DNA of 64,000 nt from an uncultured Algibacter sp. (GTDB taxonomy: Bacteria; Bacteroidota; Bacteroidia; Flavobacteriales; Flavobacteriaceae), in the NCBI GenBank assembly GCA_947502405.1, contig CANMZT010000003.1, positions 186,001-250,000 on the forward strand. Reading direction: 5' to 3'. The position numbers and the translations under genes were made by a program. This document shows positions 1-9,963 of this stretch, in pieces. Positions within the stretch are counted from its first letter, which is position 1. Each line of letters opens with the position of its first letter. The notes beneath the pieces are model-generated. The model had not been told where the DNA came from and ran no database searches. It was given only the letters and a program-made list of their open reading frames with translations.

Positions 1-235
1 AATCACCCCACAAATGGTAGTGGCTATAAAACTTATCAGACTGTTTGTTTCCCATTCCAGTATCTATCAAAATCAAACGGTTATCGTCTTCAATCAACAA
101 ACAGCGTGTTGCAATATCAATCATGTTGTTAGCATCAGCAGGATTGGTGCGCGACCATATTGATTTAGGCACTACCCCAAACATGGCACCTCCATCAAGC
201 TTCATATGTCCAGCGTTTATGGGATATAAGTTCAT
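1..235 (-). CDS. MBL-fold metallo-hydrolase (5' part only)
   Basis: The minus strand has an open frame from an ATG at 235 running off the left edge. The protein begins MNLYPINAGHMKLDGGAMFG and continues with CLLIEDDNRLILIDTGMGNK, the typical first strands of Bacteroidota metallo-beta-lactamase-fold hydrolases. The HxHxDH zinc motif would lie outside the window. The track ORF 45..245 on the plus strand is its shadow. Substrate unknown. Confidence 0.75.
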   Translation of the reverse strand, partial: MNLYPINAGHMKLDGGAMFGVVPKSIWSRTNPADANNMIDIATRCLLIEDDNRLILIDTGMGNKQSDKFYSHYHLWGD

Positions 236-289
236 AGGAATGTAAAATTAAGAAATCTATATCATATCCTTAAAAAACTTAAGAATATA

Positions 290-2491
290 TTAAGAAATAA
301 CTTGCTTTAAACGCTTGCCAAAATCGTAAAGCGCTTTAATTTCTTTAATGCTAGCTAAACGCTCTTTTCCAAAAATTAGTAAAGCGTTTTCATTTGATTC
401 CACATGGTAATAAGGGTTGCTTTCAAAAAAATGGGTCACATCATCGTCAAAAAACCTGGCAATACCCGTTTCGTTTTCACCTTTAAGATAGAAACGATTA
501 GAGAAATCATCATGATTTTCGATAGGAATGTCTTTAAATCCCGCAAATGCAGATACTTTTTCTAAAAACCCCTCTTTGTCAAGTGTAAATTCAGGTATTG
601 AAACATTTAAATCAACATAAAGCATGGTTTTTCTAATGACTTCTTTTGCGATAAATTCGCCTTCGGAAAACTCAATGTCAAAGAGTGTAATATGGTTGTT
701 TTTGTCGGATAGTTTATTGTAAATATGATTGATTTGTTTTGTTCTGAAAAAAGCAAAATTATTTAAGAATAATACCTCTTTTTTCTTTTCAGATTGGTAG
801 CTTAAGTTATAATCTTTGGCTAGAGCCTCCATACTCGATTGTCTTCTGGTAAGACTATTTTTTATGATATTTGGAACTGGTAATAATCGTCTTGAAGCAA
901 ATGGATGCTTGGTTTCAGTATCGTGCATATCTAAACCAACAACATCAAAATGCCCACCACGTTTAGTAAATAATTCCTGGTAATTATTAATATTTTCTAG
1001 TACAGTATCATCAACAAAATTACAAAGCGAAAAATCTAAAATCACATCCTGATCTTCCGGTATGGCGTCTAAGTGATTTTTTAATCGGAAGTAGTTTATA
1101 AAGCTACAAAAGTGCTTAACGCTCACATAGTAATTATCTTTGTCTCCTTGTTCCTTATACATAAGAACATTTGGTTTCAACAGATTCCTAATGAATAAGC
1201 CATAACCTAAATGCTTATTTATTATAACATGGATAATAAATGTAGCTAAAACACCTGCTAGAATACCAGATATTAAGCCAATTTTTAAAGTAATAATTAA
1301 GGTTACAAAAAATATAATAAGTTGCTCTTTACCGATTGAGAACATTTTAGTTATTACCTTGGGTGATGCCAACTTATAGCCAGTATATACCAAAATAGCC
1401 ATAAGCGCAGGAAGAGGAATTCGAGTTAATTGTGTGCTAAAAAACGCTATAAATAATACCAAGAAAAATGCATGAAAAAAGTTTGAAGAACGATTACTAG
1501 CACCTTGATTTACATTTACGGAGCTTCGAGCAATTACCGTAACTACATTTAACCCACCTAATAAACCACTGCCAACTGTTGCTAAACCAAGAGCTTTTAA
1601 ATCTCTATTAACGTTAGAACGACGTTTTTCAGGGTCTAATTTATCAACAGCTTTGATACTTAAAAGTGATTCAATACTTGCAATAAGTGTTAATGCTAAA
1701 ACGCTTCCCCAGAAAGAAAAACTCCAGACATTGCTAAAATCGGGTACAGGTAAATCGGCTATAATATTTTTAAGGCTTGGTATTCCTGAAATCATATATT
1801 CTGGAGCGATGGGATTTGGTTCATGCAGTCCCAATTCAAAATAATAACTAAACCCTACTGATAAAATAACAATCCACATAGGAGCTGGGATTAGTTGCAA
1901 ATATTTATTTCTAATTTTTGAATAAAAGAGCATAATGGTTAAGCTTATTACACCCGCCAAAGCAGCAAAAATTAACCCCTTATTTTCATAATGAACAGCA
2001 TCATTAATAGTAAACGGAATTTCTAAAAGATAGTCAATAGTATCAACGCGATTGATTTTATGAGCAAGCATAATATGAAATTGTTTGCCCAAAATAATTA
2101 ACCCAATAGCGGCTAACATACCTTGTATTGCTGATGAAGGAAAAAAATCAGCAAGAGCCCCCATTCTAAAAAAACCAAGAAGTAAAAGCAAGATTCCAGA
2201 GCACATAATGGCTACATAAGCACTCTCTAATCCTAAAGAGGATATAGCTACCAAAAGCACACCAACTAAACCGTTTCCCGGACCAACAATGGTAACATGA
2301 CTACCACCCAAAAAAGAAACAACAATACCACCAACTATAGCTGCAATAATGCCAGAAATAGGAGGTGCATCACTAGCCATAGCAAGCCCCAAACCTAAAG
2401 GTAATGCAATAAGGCTAACTACAAAACCAGAAAAAATATTTTTAGGAAGTGTTTTAAAGAAGCCTTTTATGTTATTTTTTTTTGGACTCAT
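290..2491 (-). CDS. SulP family inorganic anion transporter with STAS domain
   Basis: A 733-aa inner-membrane protein. The SulP membrane domain starts early (ALPLGLGLAMASDAPP, residues about 28-43) and spans to about residue 430 with many hydrophobic segments. A STAS-like domain follows (VILDFSLCNFVDDTVLENI, about 480-500). The extra C-terminal 170 residues match nothing I recognise. SulP proteins move sulfate, bicarbonate or other anions, and the substrate here cannot be read from sequence. The start codon overlaps the stop of the upstream universal stress protein gene by 4 bp, so the two are translationally coupled; the stress protein may regulate the transporter (inference). Confidence 0.9.
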   Translation of the reverse strand: MSPKKNNIKGFFKTLPKNIFSGFVVSLIALPLGLGLAMASDAPPISGIIAAIVGGIVVSFLGGSHVTIVGPGNGLVGVLLVAISSLGLESAYVAIMCSGILLLLLGFFRMGALADFFPSSAIQGMLAAIGLIILGKQFHIMLAHKINRVDTIDYLLEIPFTINDAVHYENKGLIFAALAGVISLTIMLFYSKIRNKYLQLIPAPMWIVILSVGFSYYFELGLHEPNPIAPEYMISGIPSLKNIIADLPVPDFSNVWSFSFWGSVLALTLIASIESLLSIKAVDKLDPEKRRSNVNRDLKALGLATVGSGLLGGLNVVTVIARSSVNVNQGASNRSSNFFHAFFLVLFIAFFSTQLTRIPLPALMAILVYTGYKLASPKVITKMFSIGKEQLIIFFVTLIITLKIGLISGILAGVLATFIIHVIINKHLGYGLFIRNLLKPNVLMYKEQGDKDNYYVSVKHFCSFINYFRLKNHLDAIPEDQDVILDFSLCNFVDDTVLENINNYQELFTKRGGHFDVVGLDMHDTETKHPFASRRLLPVPNIIKNSLTRRQSSMEALAKDYNLSYQSEKKKEVLFLNNFAFFRTKQINHIYNKLSDKNNHITLFDIEFSEGEFIAKEVIRKTMLYVDLNVSIPEFTLDKEGFLEKVSAFAGFKDIPIENHDDFSNRFYLKGENETGIARFFDDDVTHFFESNPYYHVESNENALLIFGKERLASIKEIKALYDFGKRLKQVIS

Positions 2492-3336
2492 TGAAGAATT
2501 AAAACATCGGTTGGTAATTCGGTTAAAATATGTTCTATATCATGTGGAAATAACCTGTCCCAAAATGTCATTTTTGAAGGCGCATTCATCACTAATAAAT
2601 CGGCTCTTGAAATTTGAGCAAAATGCCCTATAGAATATCCGCGCTTACCAAATATAGGCTGTAATTTTATGTTTTTATTTTTAGTGTAAGCTTCGGGTAT
2701 ATGGCTTATTATTTCTTTGATTCTGGCATTTTCTCTCAGCTTTATACGCTCCTTAGCAATAGTTGCTCTTCTTAACGATTTATCATCATCAACCTTTACA
2801 GCAATTTCATCTTGCTCAATCTCTTCAACTATAGTTATTTTATTAGATTTCAGCTTTTGTGCAACATAAAATGCAGAGGTAATAGTGTGTTCTGTCTTAG
2901 GGTCTTTTAATCCGTTAACAACAATATGCTGACAAGGTATCCGATCAACAGAAGGTTTAATTAATAATAAAATTGAACATTTAGCTTTTCGAGTAATTTT
3001 TCTAGCAATAGAGCCTACATAATATCTTAGAATTTTTTCACGTTGAACTGCTCCAAGAATCAAAAGATCTATTTTCTTTTCTTCGGAAGTAGATAATATA
3101 ACATCTACAGGGTCACCAGTTTTAAAAACAATTTCATAATCTAATTTGTCTTTTTCAAAACTTTTAAGTATGATGCTTAACATGTTAGCCTTATCTTCAG
3201 AGGCATCACCAACATGAATCAAAAATAATTTTGCGCCAAAGAAAACAGATAATCGTGCAGCCTCAAAAAGATTAGCTTTTAAGTTTGGGGAGTAAGCTAC
3301 CCCAATTCCAATACTTTTAAAAGGCTTTATAGACAA
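2488..3336 (-). CDS. Tandem universal stress protein (UspA family)
   Basis: A 282-aa protein with two Usp-like halves. The first contains VAYSPNLKANLFEAARLSVFFGAKLFLIHVGD and the nucleotide-loop-like segment LILGAVQREKILRYYVGSIARKITRKAKCSILLL, close to the G2xG9xG(S/T) ATP-binding pattern. The second half is more degenerate. It is the first gene of a two-gene minus-strand operon with the SulP transporter (4-bp overlap). Usp/SulP couplings are common in marine bacteria, but the regulatory link is inference. Confidence 0.85.
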   Translation of the reverse strand: MSIKPFKSIGIGVAYSPNLKANLFEAARLSVFFGAKLFLIHVGDASEDKANMLSIILKSFEKDKLDYEIVFKTGDPVDVILSTSEEKKIDLLILGAVQREKILRYYVGSIARKITRKAKCSILLLIKPSVDRIPCQHIVVNGLKDPKTEHTITSAFYVAQKLKSNKITIVEEIEQDEIAVKVDDDKSLRRATIAKERIKLRENARIKEIISHIPEAYTKNKNIKLQPIFGKRGYSIGHFAQISRADLLVMNAPSKMTFWDRLFPHDIEHILTELPTDVLILQ

Positions 3337-3441
3337 AGGTTTTGATTAAAATTTAGACAAAGTTGAAAGATAACGTTTTTATGAAAATAAAAAACCGAAC
3401 GTTTTACTTAAATTAGTGTTTTTAAAAATAACAGATAGCCT

Positions 3442-5307
3442 ATGTTAGAACTTGCTGGAATAATTATTTTAGGAATATTAGCCCAATGGTTTGCTTGGAA
3501 ATTCAAAATCCCAGCTATATTGCCTTTAATTTTAATTGGACTATTGGTTGGCCCCATAGCTGCAGCATTTTTAAGTGAAGATGGATCTAAATGGATTGAG
3601 CCTATTTGGAATGGAGAAAAGGGGCTGTTTCCAGGTGAAGGCTTATACTATTTTGTTTCTTTAGCCATTAGTATTATTCTTTTTGAAGGTGGTTTAACCT
3701 TAAAACGCTCTGAAATTAGAAACGTAGGGCCTGTAATTACGAAGTTAATTACGTTAGGGTCAGCTATTACCTTTTTTGGCGCGGGCATGCTGGCGTATTT
3801 TATTTTTAATCTAAGTTGGGAGCTTTCATTTTTATTTGCAGGTCTTATTATTGTTACAGGTCCTACAGTAATTACACCCATTTTAAGAAATATTCCGTTA
3901 AAAAAAGATATTTCTACGGTTCTAAAATGGGAAGGTATTTTAATTGACCCTATAGGAGCTTTAGTGGCGGTTTTAGTGTTTGAATTTATTAGTGTTGAAG
4001 GGGATAGTGGTTTTACAAAAACAGCTTTAATTGAGTTTGGTAAAATTGTATTATTCGGAACAACCTTCGGGTTTACATTTGCTCATGCACTAGCATTTGC
4101 CATTAATAAGAAGTTTATTCCGCATTATTTATTAAATGTAGTGTCTTTATCGACTGTTTTGTTGGTTTTTGTTGAATCTGAAATATTTGCGCATGAGTCA
4201 GGATTATTAGCAGTTGTTGTTATGGGAATGGTTTTAGGTAATGGGAAACTAAATAACCTAAAGGAATTACTTTATTTTAAAGAATCTTTAAGTGTATTAT
4301 TAATTTCCATACTTTTTATACTTCTTGCTGCCAACATTAATATTGAAGATTTAATGTTGCTTTATACCTGGAAAACAGCAGCTCTTTTTGCTTTAGTGGT
4401 GTTTTTGATAAGGCCACTTGCCGTTTTTGTAAGTACTCACGGCTCTAAATTGAAGTTTAATGAAAAACTATTTATCAGTTGGGTTGGGCCTAGAGGTATT
4501 GTTGCTGCAGGTATTGCTTCGCTTTTTGGAAGCAAACTTATTAAACAAGGGGTTGAAGGTGCAGAATATATTACTCCACTTGTGTTTATGATTGTTTTAG
4601 GAACCGTATTGCTTAATGCAACAACGGCACGTTTATTTGCGAAACTGGTAGGTGTATTTCTTAAAAAATCTGAAGGTATTTTAATTGTTGGTGCTTCTAA
4701 AGTTTCTCGATTGTTAGGGCATTACTTGGTTTCTAATAATAGACATGTGGTACTTATTGATAGTAATGAGACTAATATTGAAGCCGCTAAAGAGTTGGGT
4801 TTAGAAGCCATAAGTACCAATATTTATTCTGAAACATTAACAGATAATATAGAGTTAAATGATGTTGGTTATTTGATGGCACTTACTGGGAACCCAGATA
4901 TTAACAAATATGCTATCAATAAGTTTAGCAACCAGTTTGGAGAAAATGGATCGTTTAGGTTGGTAACATCAAAAGAGATTTTGGATGATACAGATAATCC
5001 TAAAGAAGGTTTGTTTTCTCATAAAGACGATTATAACAGGTTGATGGAATTAACCCAAAAACACCCATCTATTCAAGAGATTGATTTACAGGACATAAAT
5101 CACTACAAGAAACTTATTGAAATTTCGAATAATGATGAAGACATCATCCCTTTGTTTGTAAAAGATAACGAAGGTGAACTTCACATCATTTCATCATATA
5201 GTTTAGAGTTTGAAAACATTAAAAAAGGCTATCAACTTGTGTACTTAGGAAAGCCTTTTGATGTTGATGAAGTGCCTACTTTGGCGCAGGGTAATAGTAA
5301 AGATTAA
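3442..5307 (+). CDS. Monovalent cation:proton antiporter (CPA family) with TrkA-N domain
   Basis: A 621-aa protein. Residues 1 to about 405 form the antiporter membrane domain (IPAILPLILIGLLVGPIA; FEGGLTLKRSEIRNVG; ITGPTVITPILRNIP-like segment; WVGPRGIVAAGIASLF). A Rossmann-like RCK/TrkA-N domain follows (EGILIVGASKVSRLLGHYLVSNNRHVVLIDSNE, about 408-440) and senses nucleotide or redox state. It likely exchanges Na+ or K+ for H+ across the inner membrane. It is transcribed divergently from the Usp-SulP operon and ends at a strong bidirectional hairpin shared with the GH31 gene. Confidence 0.9.
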   Translation: MLELAGIIILGILAQWFAWKFKIPAILPLILIGLLVGPIAAAFLSEDGSKWIEPIWNGEKGLFPGEGLYYFVSLAISIILFEGGLTLKRSEIRNVGPVITKLITLGSAITFFGAGMLAYFIFNLSWELSFLFAGLIIVTGPTVITPILRNIPLKKDISTVLKWEGILIDPIGALVAVLVFEFISVEGDSGFTKTALIEFGKIVLFGTTFGFTFAHALAFAINKKFIPHYLLNVVSLSTVLLVFVESEIFAHESGLLAVVVMGMVLGNGKLNNLKELLYFKESLSVLLISILFILLAANINIEDLMLLYTWKTAALFALVVFLIRPLAVFVSTHGSKLKFNEKLFISWVGPRGIVAAGIASLFGSKLIKQGVEGAEYITPLVFMIVLGTVLLNATTARLFAKLVGVFLKKSEGILIVGASKVSRLLGHYLVSNNRHVVLIDSNETNIEAAKELGLEAISTNIYSETLTDNIELNDVGYLMALTGNPDINKYAINKFSNQFGENGSFRLVTSKEILDDTDNPKEGLFSHKDDYNRLMELTQKHPSIQEIDLQDINHYKKLIEISNNDEDIIPLFVKDNEGELHIISSYSLEFENIKKGYQLVYLGKPFDVDEVPTLAQGNSKD

Positions 5308-5322
5308 TAGATTTAGAAAATT

Positions 5323-5369
5323 ATAATTCAAAAAGCCTCACTTTTTAAAAGTGAGGCTTTTTGAATTAT
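5323..5369. terminator. Bidirectional intrinsic terminator
   Basis: A 23-bp near-perfect inverted repeat, ATAATTCAAAAAGCCTCACT and its complement, is centred at 5346 between convergent genes. The A/T runs inside the stem provide U-tracts for both directions. Confidence 0.9.
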
Positions 5370-5381
5370 GTTTAAGTTTTA

Positions 5382-7799
5382 TTAGCCTATGATATGCAAC
5401 TCGTTAAACTCCTTAGTAAGTGTTAATGTATTGTTTCCATTAAGCTTAAGTTCTTTTAAAGGAATTTCAACATTGTCAACCTCTACTTTTGAAATTTTGA
5501 ACGGTAACCCATGTAAATTCAATTTAAAGGTTTTGTACGTGGTAATAAATTTACCAGATTTGTGTTGTTGGATAATCAGTTCCTTCTTCTTACCAGACAG
5601 CTTAAAAGTTCTTAAGCTATATCTACCTTTAATGTAGTCATAACCATCAGTAGCATCTTCATAAACCTCAGAGTTTTCCTTACCTTCTTTGTAATATACA
5701 TCTAGTAACAACTCGTCTATAGTCTTTTCTCCAACATACTGTTGTACGGGGTATTTAGGTATAATTGCACCTTCTTTTACAAAAATTGGCATGCTATCTA
5801 AATCTGCATCAACCCATTGTTCTGTACCACCATCAATAACTTCATCATTCCAGAAGTTGTACCATTTTCCTAATGGAAAATACATGCGTCTTCCGTTTTG
5901 GTTTGGTCCTGTAATTGGGCATGCTAATATCTTTTCACCAAAAACAAACTCATCATTTCTATAGTGTGTCTGCGGATCTTCTTGATCGTAAAGTACTAAA
6001 GATTTTAAAATAGGTGTTCCTTCTTCAGCATATCTCCAAAATGCTGTGTATAAGTAAGGTAATAATTGATACCTAATTTCAATAAATTTTCTAACAACGT
6101 CTGTTATTGTTTTTCCGAAAGCCCAAGGTTCTTGATCACCATGGTCTCCAGAAGAGTGTGTTCTACAAAACGGATGGAAAATACCTAATTGAATCCATCT
6201 GGCATATAATTCGCCATTAGGTTGTTCAGCAAAACCACCAATATCAGATCCAATAAATGAGAACCCTGACATACACATACGTTGTGCTTGTAAATTCGCA
6301 ATGGTTAAATGATCCCAAGTTGCTATATTATCTCCAGTCCAACTTGATGTGTAACGTTGCGTTCCAGAATAGGCAGCTCTTGTAATTACAAAAGGTCTTT
6401 TTGGGTAAGAGAACTTCTTTAAACCTTGGTACGTAGCACGTGCCATTTGCATACCATAAACGTTATGTGCTTTTCTATGGCTACAGTGGTTTCCATCATA
6501 GTCATGTCTTACATCATTAGGAAATGTTTTTCCAGGAACGTCCATTACAGCAGGTTCATTCATATCATTCCAAACCCCTTTTACGCCTATGTCTTCTACG
6601 AGTTCTTTGAATAAATCAGACCACCAATCTCTTACTTCAGGATTTGTGAAATCTGGAAAATAGCATTCCCCAGGCCAAACTTTACCCTTCATGTAAGGGC
6701 CATCAGCACGCTTACAGAAGTAATCTTTATCAAGCCCTTCTTTAAACACAGAATAATCCATATCTATTTTAATACCAGGGTCAATGATTACTATGGTTTT
6801 AAAACCATCATCAGCTAATTCCTTAACCATTCGTTTTGGATCTGGAAAATATTCTTTACTCCAAGTAAAGCATCTAAAACCTTCCATGTAATCAATATCT
6901 AAGTAAATGGCATCACAAGGAATTTCTAATTCTCTAAATTTAGCGGTTATTTCCTTTACATTAGATTCTGGGTAGTAACTCCATTTGCATTGATGATACC
7001 CAAGCGTCCAAAGCGCAGGCATTTCATGAGGCTTACCAGTTAAATCTGTGTAACTTTCAACAACATCTGACATTTTAGGACCGTAGATGAAATAATAATT
7101 CATTTCACCACCTTGTGCCCAAAAACTAGTTATATTTCTACGTTCATTACAAAAATCGAAAAATGACCTAAACGTGTTGTCAAAAAACACACCGTAAGAC
7201 TTTTTGTTATGTAATCCCGTGTAAAAAGGAATGGCTTTATAAATGGGGTCTGTATCTCTGCCATAAGCATAAGAATCTGTCACCCAATTTTCAAATCGTT
7301 TTCCTTTCAAGTTGTTATCTACTGGTTTATCACCTAAGCCATAATAACTTTCTCCTGGTTGCGCAGTTTTTGACATCTTTACTATGTCTCCACCAAACTC
7401 ATAGCTTTCTTCCCAGTGGAAACCAAGCTCATCTTCACATATTAGAGATTTGTCTATAGCATCATAGATAGATGTTCTTAAATCTAATTTTGAAATATGA
7501 CAGATTAATTTTGAAGTTGTAATGATGTAGTTATCTTCATCTTCAGTTACATCTAAATGATTATAACCTCTGCTTGCGTATTTTGTAATAGCATATGAAA
7601 AATCTTTTTCAAAAATCCCTGTTGTAGTGAATCTGAAACGTAATATACTATCCCTTCTTACAGTAACTTCCAATACTACACCGTTTTCTGTGGTGAAGGA
7701 GAGTACATTTAGGTTCTTTTCGTATTTTATTATTTTAGAAGGAAATAGGTTTCCTTTATATTCTAATTCTGTATTTAATATCATAAAATGATGAGTCAA
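5382..7799 (-). CDS. GH31 family alpha-glucosidase
   Basis: An 805-aa protein with an N-terminal galactose-mutarotase-like sandwich (about 10-230) and a GH31 barrel. The nucleophile block WNDMNEPAVM, the downstream block SSWTGDNIATW (acid/base region) and FSFIGSDIGGF are all present, followed by the C-terminal beta domains. There is no signal peptide, so it is probably cytoplasmic or at most periplasmic by another route. It releases glucose from alpha-glucan ends and lies just downstream of the glycogen operon, separated by a terminator and 250 bp, so it is probably transcribed separately. The start could also be the ATG five codons in (MILNTELEYKGN), which looks more family-like. Confidence 0.93.
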   Translation of the reverse strand: MTHHFMILNTELEYKGNLFPSKIIKYEKNLNVLSFTTENGVVLEVTVRRDSILRFRFTTTGIFEKDFSYAITKYASRGYNHLDVTEDEDNYIITTSKLICHISKLDLRTSIYDAIDKSLICEDELGFHWEESYEFGGDIVKMSKTAQPGESYYGLGDKPVDNNLKGKRFENWVTDSYAYGRDTDPIYKAIPFYTGLHNKKSYGVFFDNTFRSFFDFCNERRNITSFWAQGGEMNYYFIYGPKMSDVVESYTDLTGKPHEMPALWTLGYHQCKWSYYPESNVKEITAKFRELEIPCDAIYLDIDYMEGFRCFTWSKEYFPDPKRMVKELADDGFKTIVIIDPGIKIDMDYSVFKEGLDKDYFCKRADGPYMKGKVWPGECYFPDFTNPEVRDWWSDLFKELVEDIGVKGVWNDMNEPAVMDVPGKTFPNDVRHDYDGNHCSHRKAHNVYGMQMARATYQGLKKFSYPKRPFVITRAAYSGTQRYTSSWTGDNIATWDHLTIANLQAQRMCMSGFSFIGSDIGGFAEQPNGELYARWIQLGIFHPFCRTHSSGDHGDQEPWAFGKTITDVVRKFIEIRYQLLPYLYTAFWRYAEEGTPILKSLVLYDQEDPQTHYRNDEFVFGEKILACPITGPNQNGRRMYFPLGKWYNFWNDEVIDGGTEQWVDADLDSMPIFVKEGAIIPKYPVQQYVGEKTIDELLLDVYYKEGKENSEVYEDATDGYDYIKGRYSLRTFKLSGKKKELIIQQHKSGKFITTYKTFKLNLHGLPFKISKVEVDNVEIPLKELKLNGNNTLTLTKEFNELHIIG

Positions 7800-7995
7800 T
7801 ATTAATTGACGAAAATACTAAATTTAAAAGACCTTACATGCTTCTTTTTACTAAAAAATAAAGCTAAAAATTGCATAAAAACTAAATAATGAATGGATTA
7901 ATTATGGAAAATTTAATGCTAAGTCAATCAGCAGATATTTAGTGACTTAGTCGATATATGAATACCATAGAATGATCTATTTTTCTACAAAAAAA

Positions 7996-8034
7996 TGGCT
8001 CTAATATTCATTTTAAAAATAAATATTAGAGCCA
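7996..8034 (-). terminator. Terminator of the glycogen operon
   Basis: A 13-bp inverted repeat TGGCTCTAATATT...AATATTAGAGCCA follows glgB. Read on the minus strand it is followed by TTTTTTTGTAG, a classical U-tract. It separates glgB from the GH31 gene. Confidence 0.88.
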
Positions 8035-8055
8035 TGCAATGTCTATGTTTTTATT

Positions 8056-9960
8056 TTAAGCCTTAAAGGAGAAAACTGTTACCGCTAATGGTGGTAAATT
8101 AATTTCTGCAGAATATTCTTTACCATTCCAAGGGTCTTTTTTAATGGTTATTTGTTTTTTATTACCAACACCACTACCTCCAAACTCTTTAGCATCACTA
8201 TTAAAAATTTCAATAAGTTTTCCCTTATTAGGAACGCCTATTTTGTATTTCTTTCTAACAGTTGGAGTTAAATTACAAACTACAGCTACATTTTCTTTAT
8301 AACCTTTTCTGATGTATGAAATAACACAGTTTTCATGGTCGTCATAACTTATCCACTCAAATCCTTCTCCGCTAAACCCTTGCTCATAAAGTGCTGGGGT
8401 GTTTTTATATAATGCGTTAAGTGATTTATAATAATTTTGCATGTTTTTATGCGGAGCAAATTCCAATAGGTTCCAATCTAAACTTTCTTGGAAATTCCAC
8501 TCATTGTATTGCCCAAATTCACCACCCATAAATAATAATTTAGTACCAGGGTGTGTAAACATATAGCCATATAATAAGCGTAAGTTTGCAAAACGCTGCC
8601 ATTCATCACCAGGCATTCTACCTAAAATAGAGTTTTTACCATAAACTACTTCATCATGAGAAAGCGGTAACATAAAATTCTCTGTAAAAGCATAAGCTAA
8701 ACTAAATGTAATTTCATTATGATGATATTTTCTGTAAACAGGATCTTTAGCAAAATATTCTAAAGTATCGTGCATCCAACCCATCATCCATTTCATTCCA
8801 AAACCTAAACCGCCAACAAATGTTGGTTTAGATACCATTGGAAATGCCGTAGACTCTTCTGCAATAGTCTGTACATCAGGAAATGAAGCATATATTTCTT
8901 CATTTAATTCTTTTAAGAAGCTTATAACAGCAAGGTTTTCTCTACCGCCATAAATATTTGGTTCCCACTCGCCATCTTCTCTTGAATAATCTAAAAACAG
9001 CATAGAAGCAACAGCATCAACACGCAAGCCATCGGCATGATATTGATCCATCCAAAACACAGCATTACTTATTAAGAATGAGCGCACCTCGTTACGTTCA
9101 TAATTAAAAATTAAACTTTTCCAATCTTGATGATACCCCTTGCGTCTATCTGGGTGTTCGTATAAATGTGAACCATCAAAAAATCCTAATCCATGTGCAT
9201 CTTCTGGAAAGTGTGATGGTACCCAATCTAATATAATACCCACTCCTGCTTGGTGCAATTTATCTACTAAATATTTAAACTCTTCAGGGTACCCAAAACG
9301 CGATGTTGGCGCAAAATATCCTGTTAATTGATACCCCCAAGACGGATCATAAGGATATTCCATAATTGGCATTAACTCTACATGAGTAAAATTCATATCA
9401 CTTACATAGTTAACTAAGTCATCAGCTAACTCATAATAAGACATAAAACGATCTTCTTCAATATGGCGTTTCCAAGATCCTAAATGTACTTCGTAAACAG
9501 AGAATGGTGCATCAATAGCATTATTCTTTTTACGGGTTTTCATCCAGCTTTTGTCTTTCCACTTATAATCATCATCCCAAACAATTGATGCTGTTTTGGG
9601 AGGATGTTCAAAACGTCTTGCGTAAGGGTCTGCTTTTTCTGTTTTTATATCGTTATTATGACTTTGTATTTTGTATTTGTAGGAAGTACCTTTGCCAATT
9701 AGTGGAATAAAACCTTCCCAAATACCACTTGAATCCCAACGAACATTTAATTGGTGTTCACCTTCCATCCAATAATTAAAATCTCCAATAACAGATACTT
9801 GTTTAGCTGTAGGAGCCCAAACTGCAAAATATACACCATCGATACCATCAACGGTAACTATATGAGATCCAAACTTCTCATAAAGTCTAAAGTGTTTCCC
9901 TGCCTTAAAGAGATTAATATCGAATTCGGTAAATAAACTGTGAACTTTTACTTGTGCCAT
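8056..9960 (-). CDS. glgB: 1,4-alpha-glucan branching enzyme
   Basis: A 634-aa GH13 protein that introduces alpha-1,6 branches into linear alpha-glucan. An N-terminal CBM48-like domain (FAVWAPTAKQVSVIGDFNYW, about 45-65) precedes the barrel, with conserved region II DGLRVDAVASM (nucleophile Asp), region III TIAEESTAFP (acid/base Glu) and region IV LPLSHDEVVYG. It is the last gene of the five-gene operon, 3 bp after the maltokinase gene. Length matches the usual 620-730 aa. In the GlgE route, branching creates the non-reducing ends that GlgE extends. Confidence 0.96.
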   Translation of the reverse strand: MAQVKVHSLFTEFDINLFKAGKHFRLYEKFGSHIVTVDGIDGVYFAVWAPTAKQVSVIGDFNYWMEGEHQLNVRWDSSGIWEGFIPLIGKGTSYKYKIQSHNNDIKTEKADPYARRFEHPPKTASIVWDDDYKWKDKSWMKTRKKNNAIDAPFSVYEVHLGSWKRHIEEDRFMSYYELADDLVNYVSDMNFTHVELMPIMEYPYDPSWGYQLTGYFAPTSRFGYPEEFKYLVDKLHQAGVGIILDWVPSHFPEDAHGLGFFDGSHLYEHPDRRKGYHQDWKSLIFNYERNEVRSFLISNAVFWMDQYHADGLRVDAVASMLFLDYSREDGEWEPNIYGGRENLAVISFLKELNEEIYASFPDVQTIAEESTAFPMVSKPTFVGGLGFGMKWMMGWMHDTLEYFAKDPVYRKYHHNEITFSLAYAFTENFMLPLSHDEVVYGKNSILGRMPGDEWQRFANLRLLYGYMFTHPGTKLLFMGGEFGQYNEWNFQESLDWNLLEFAPHKNMQNYYKSLNALYKNTPALYEQGFSGEGFEWISYDDHENCVISYIRKGYKENVAVVCNLTPTVRKKYKIGVPNKGKLIEIFNSDAKEFGGSGVGNKKQITIKKDPWNGKEYSAEINLPPLAVTVFSFKA

Positions 9961-9963
9961 AAA

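Noticed and set aside
45-245. Track ORF of 66 aa on plus strand
   Set aside because: Antisense shadow of the MBL-fold hydrolase on the minus strand, whose peptide has clear family features.
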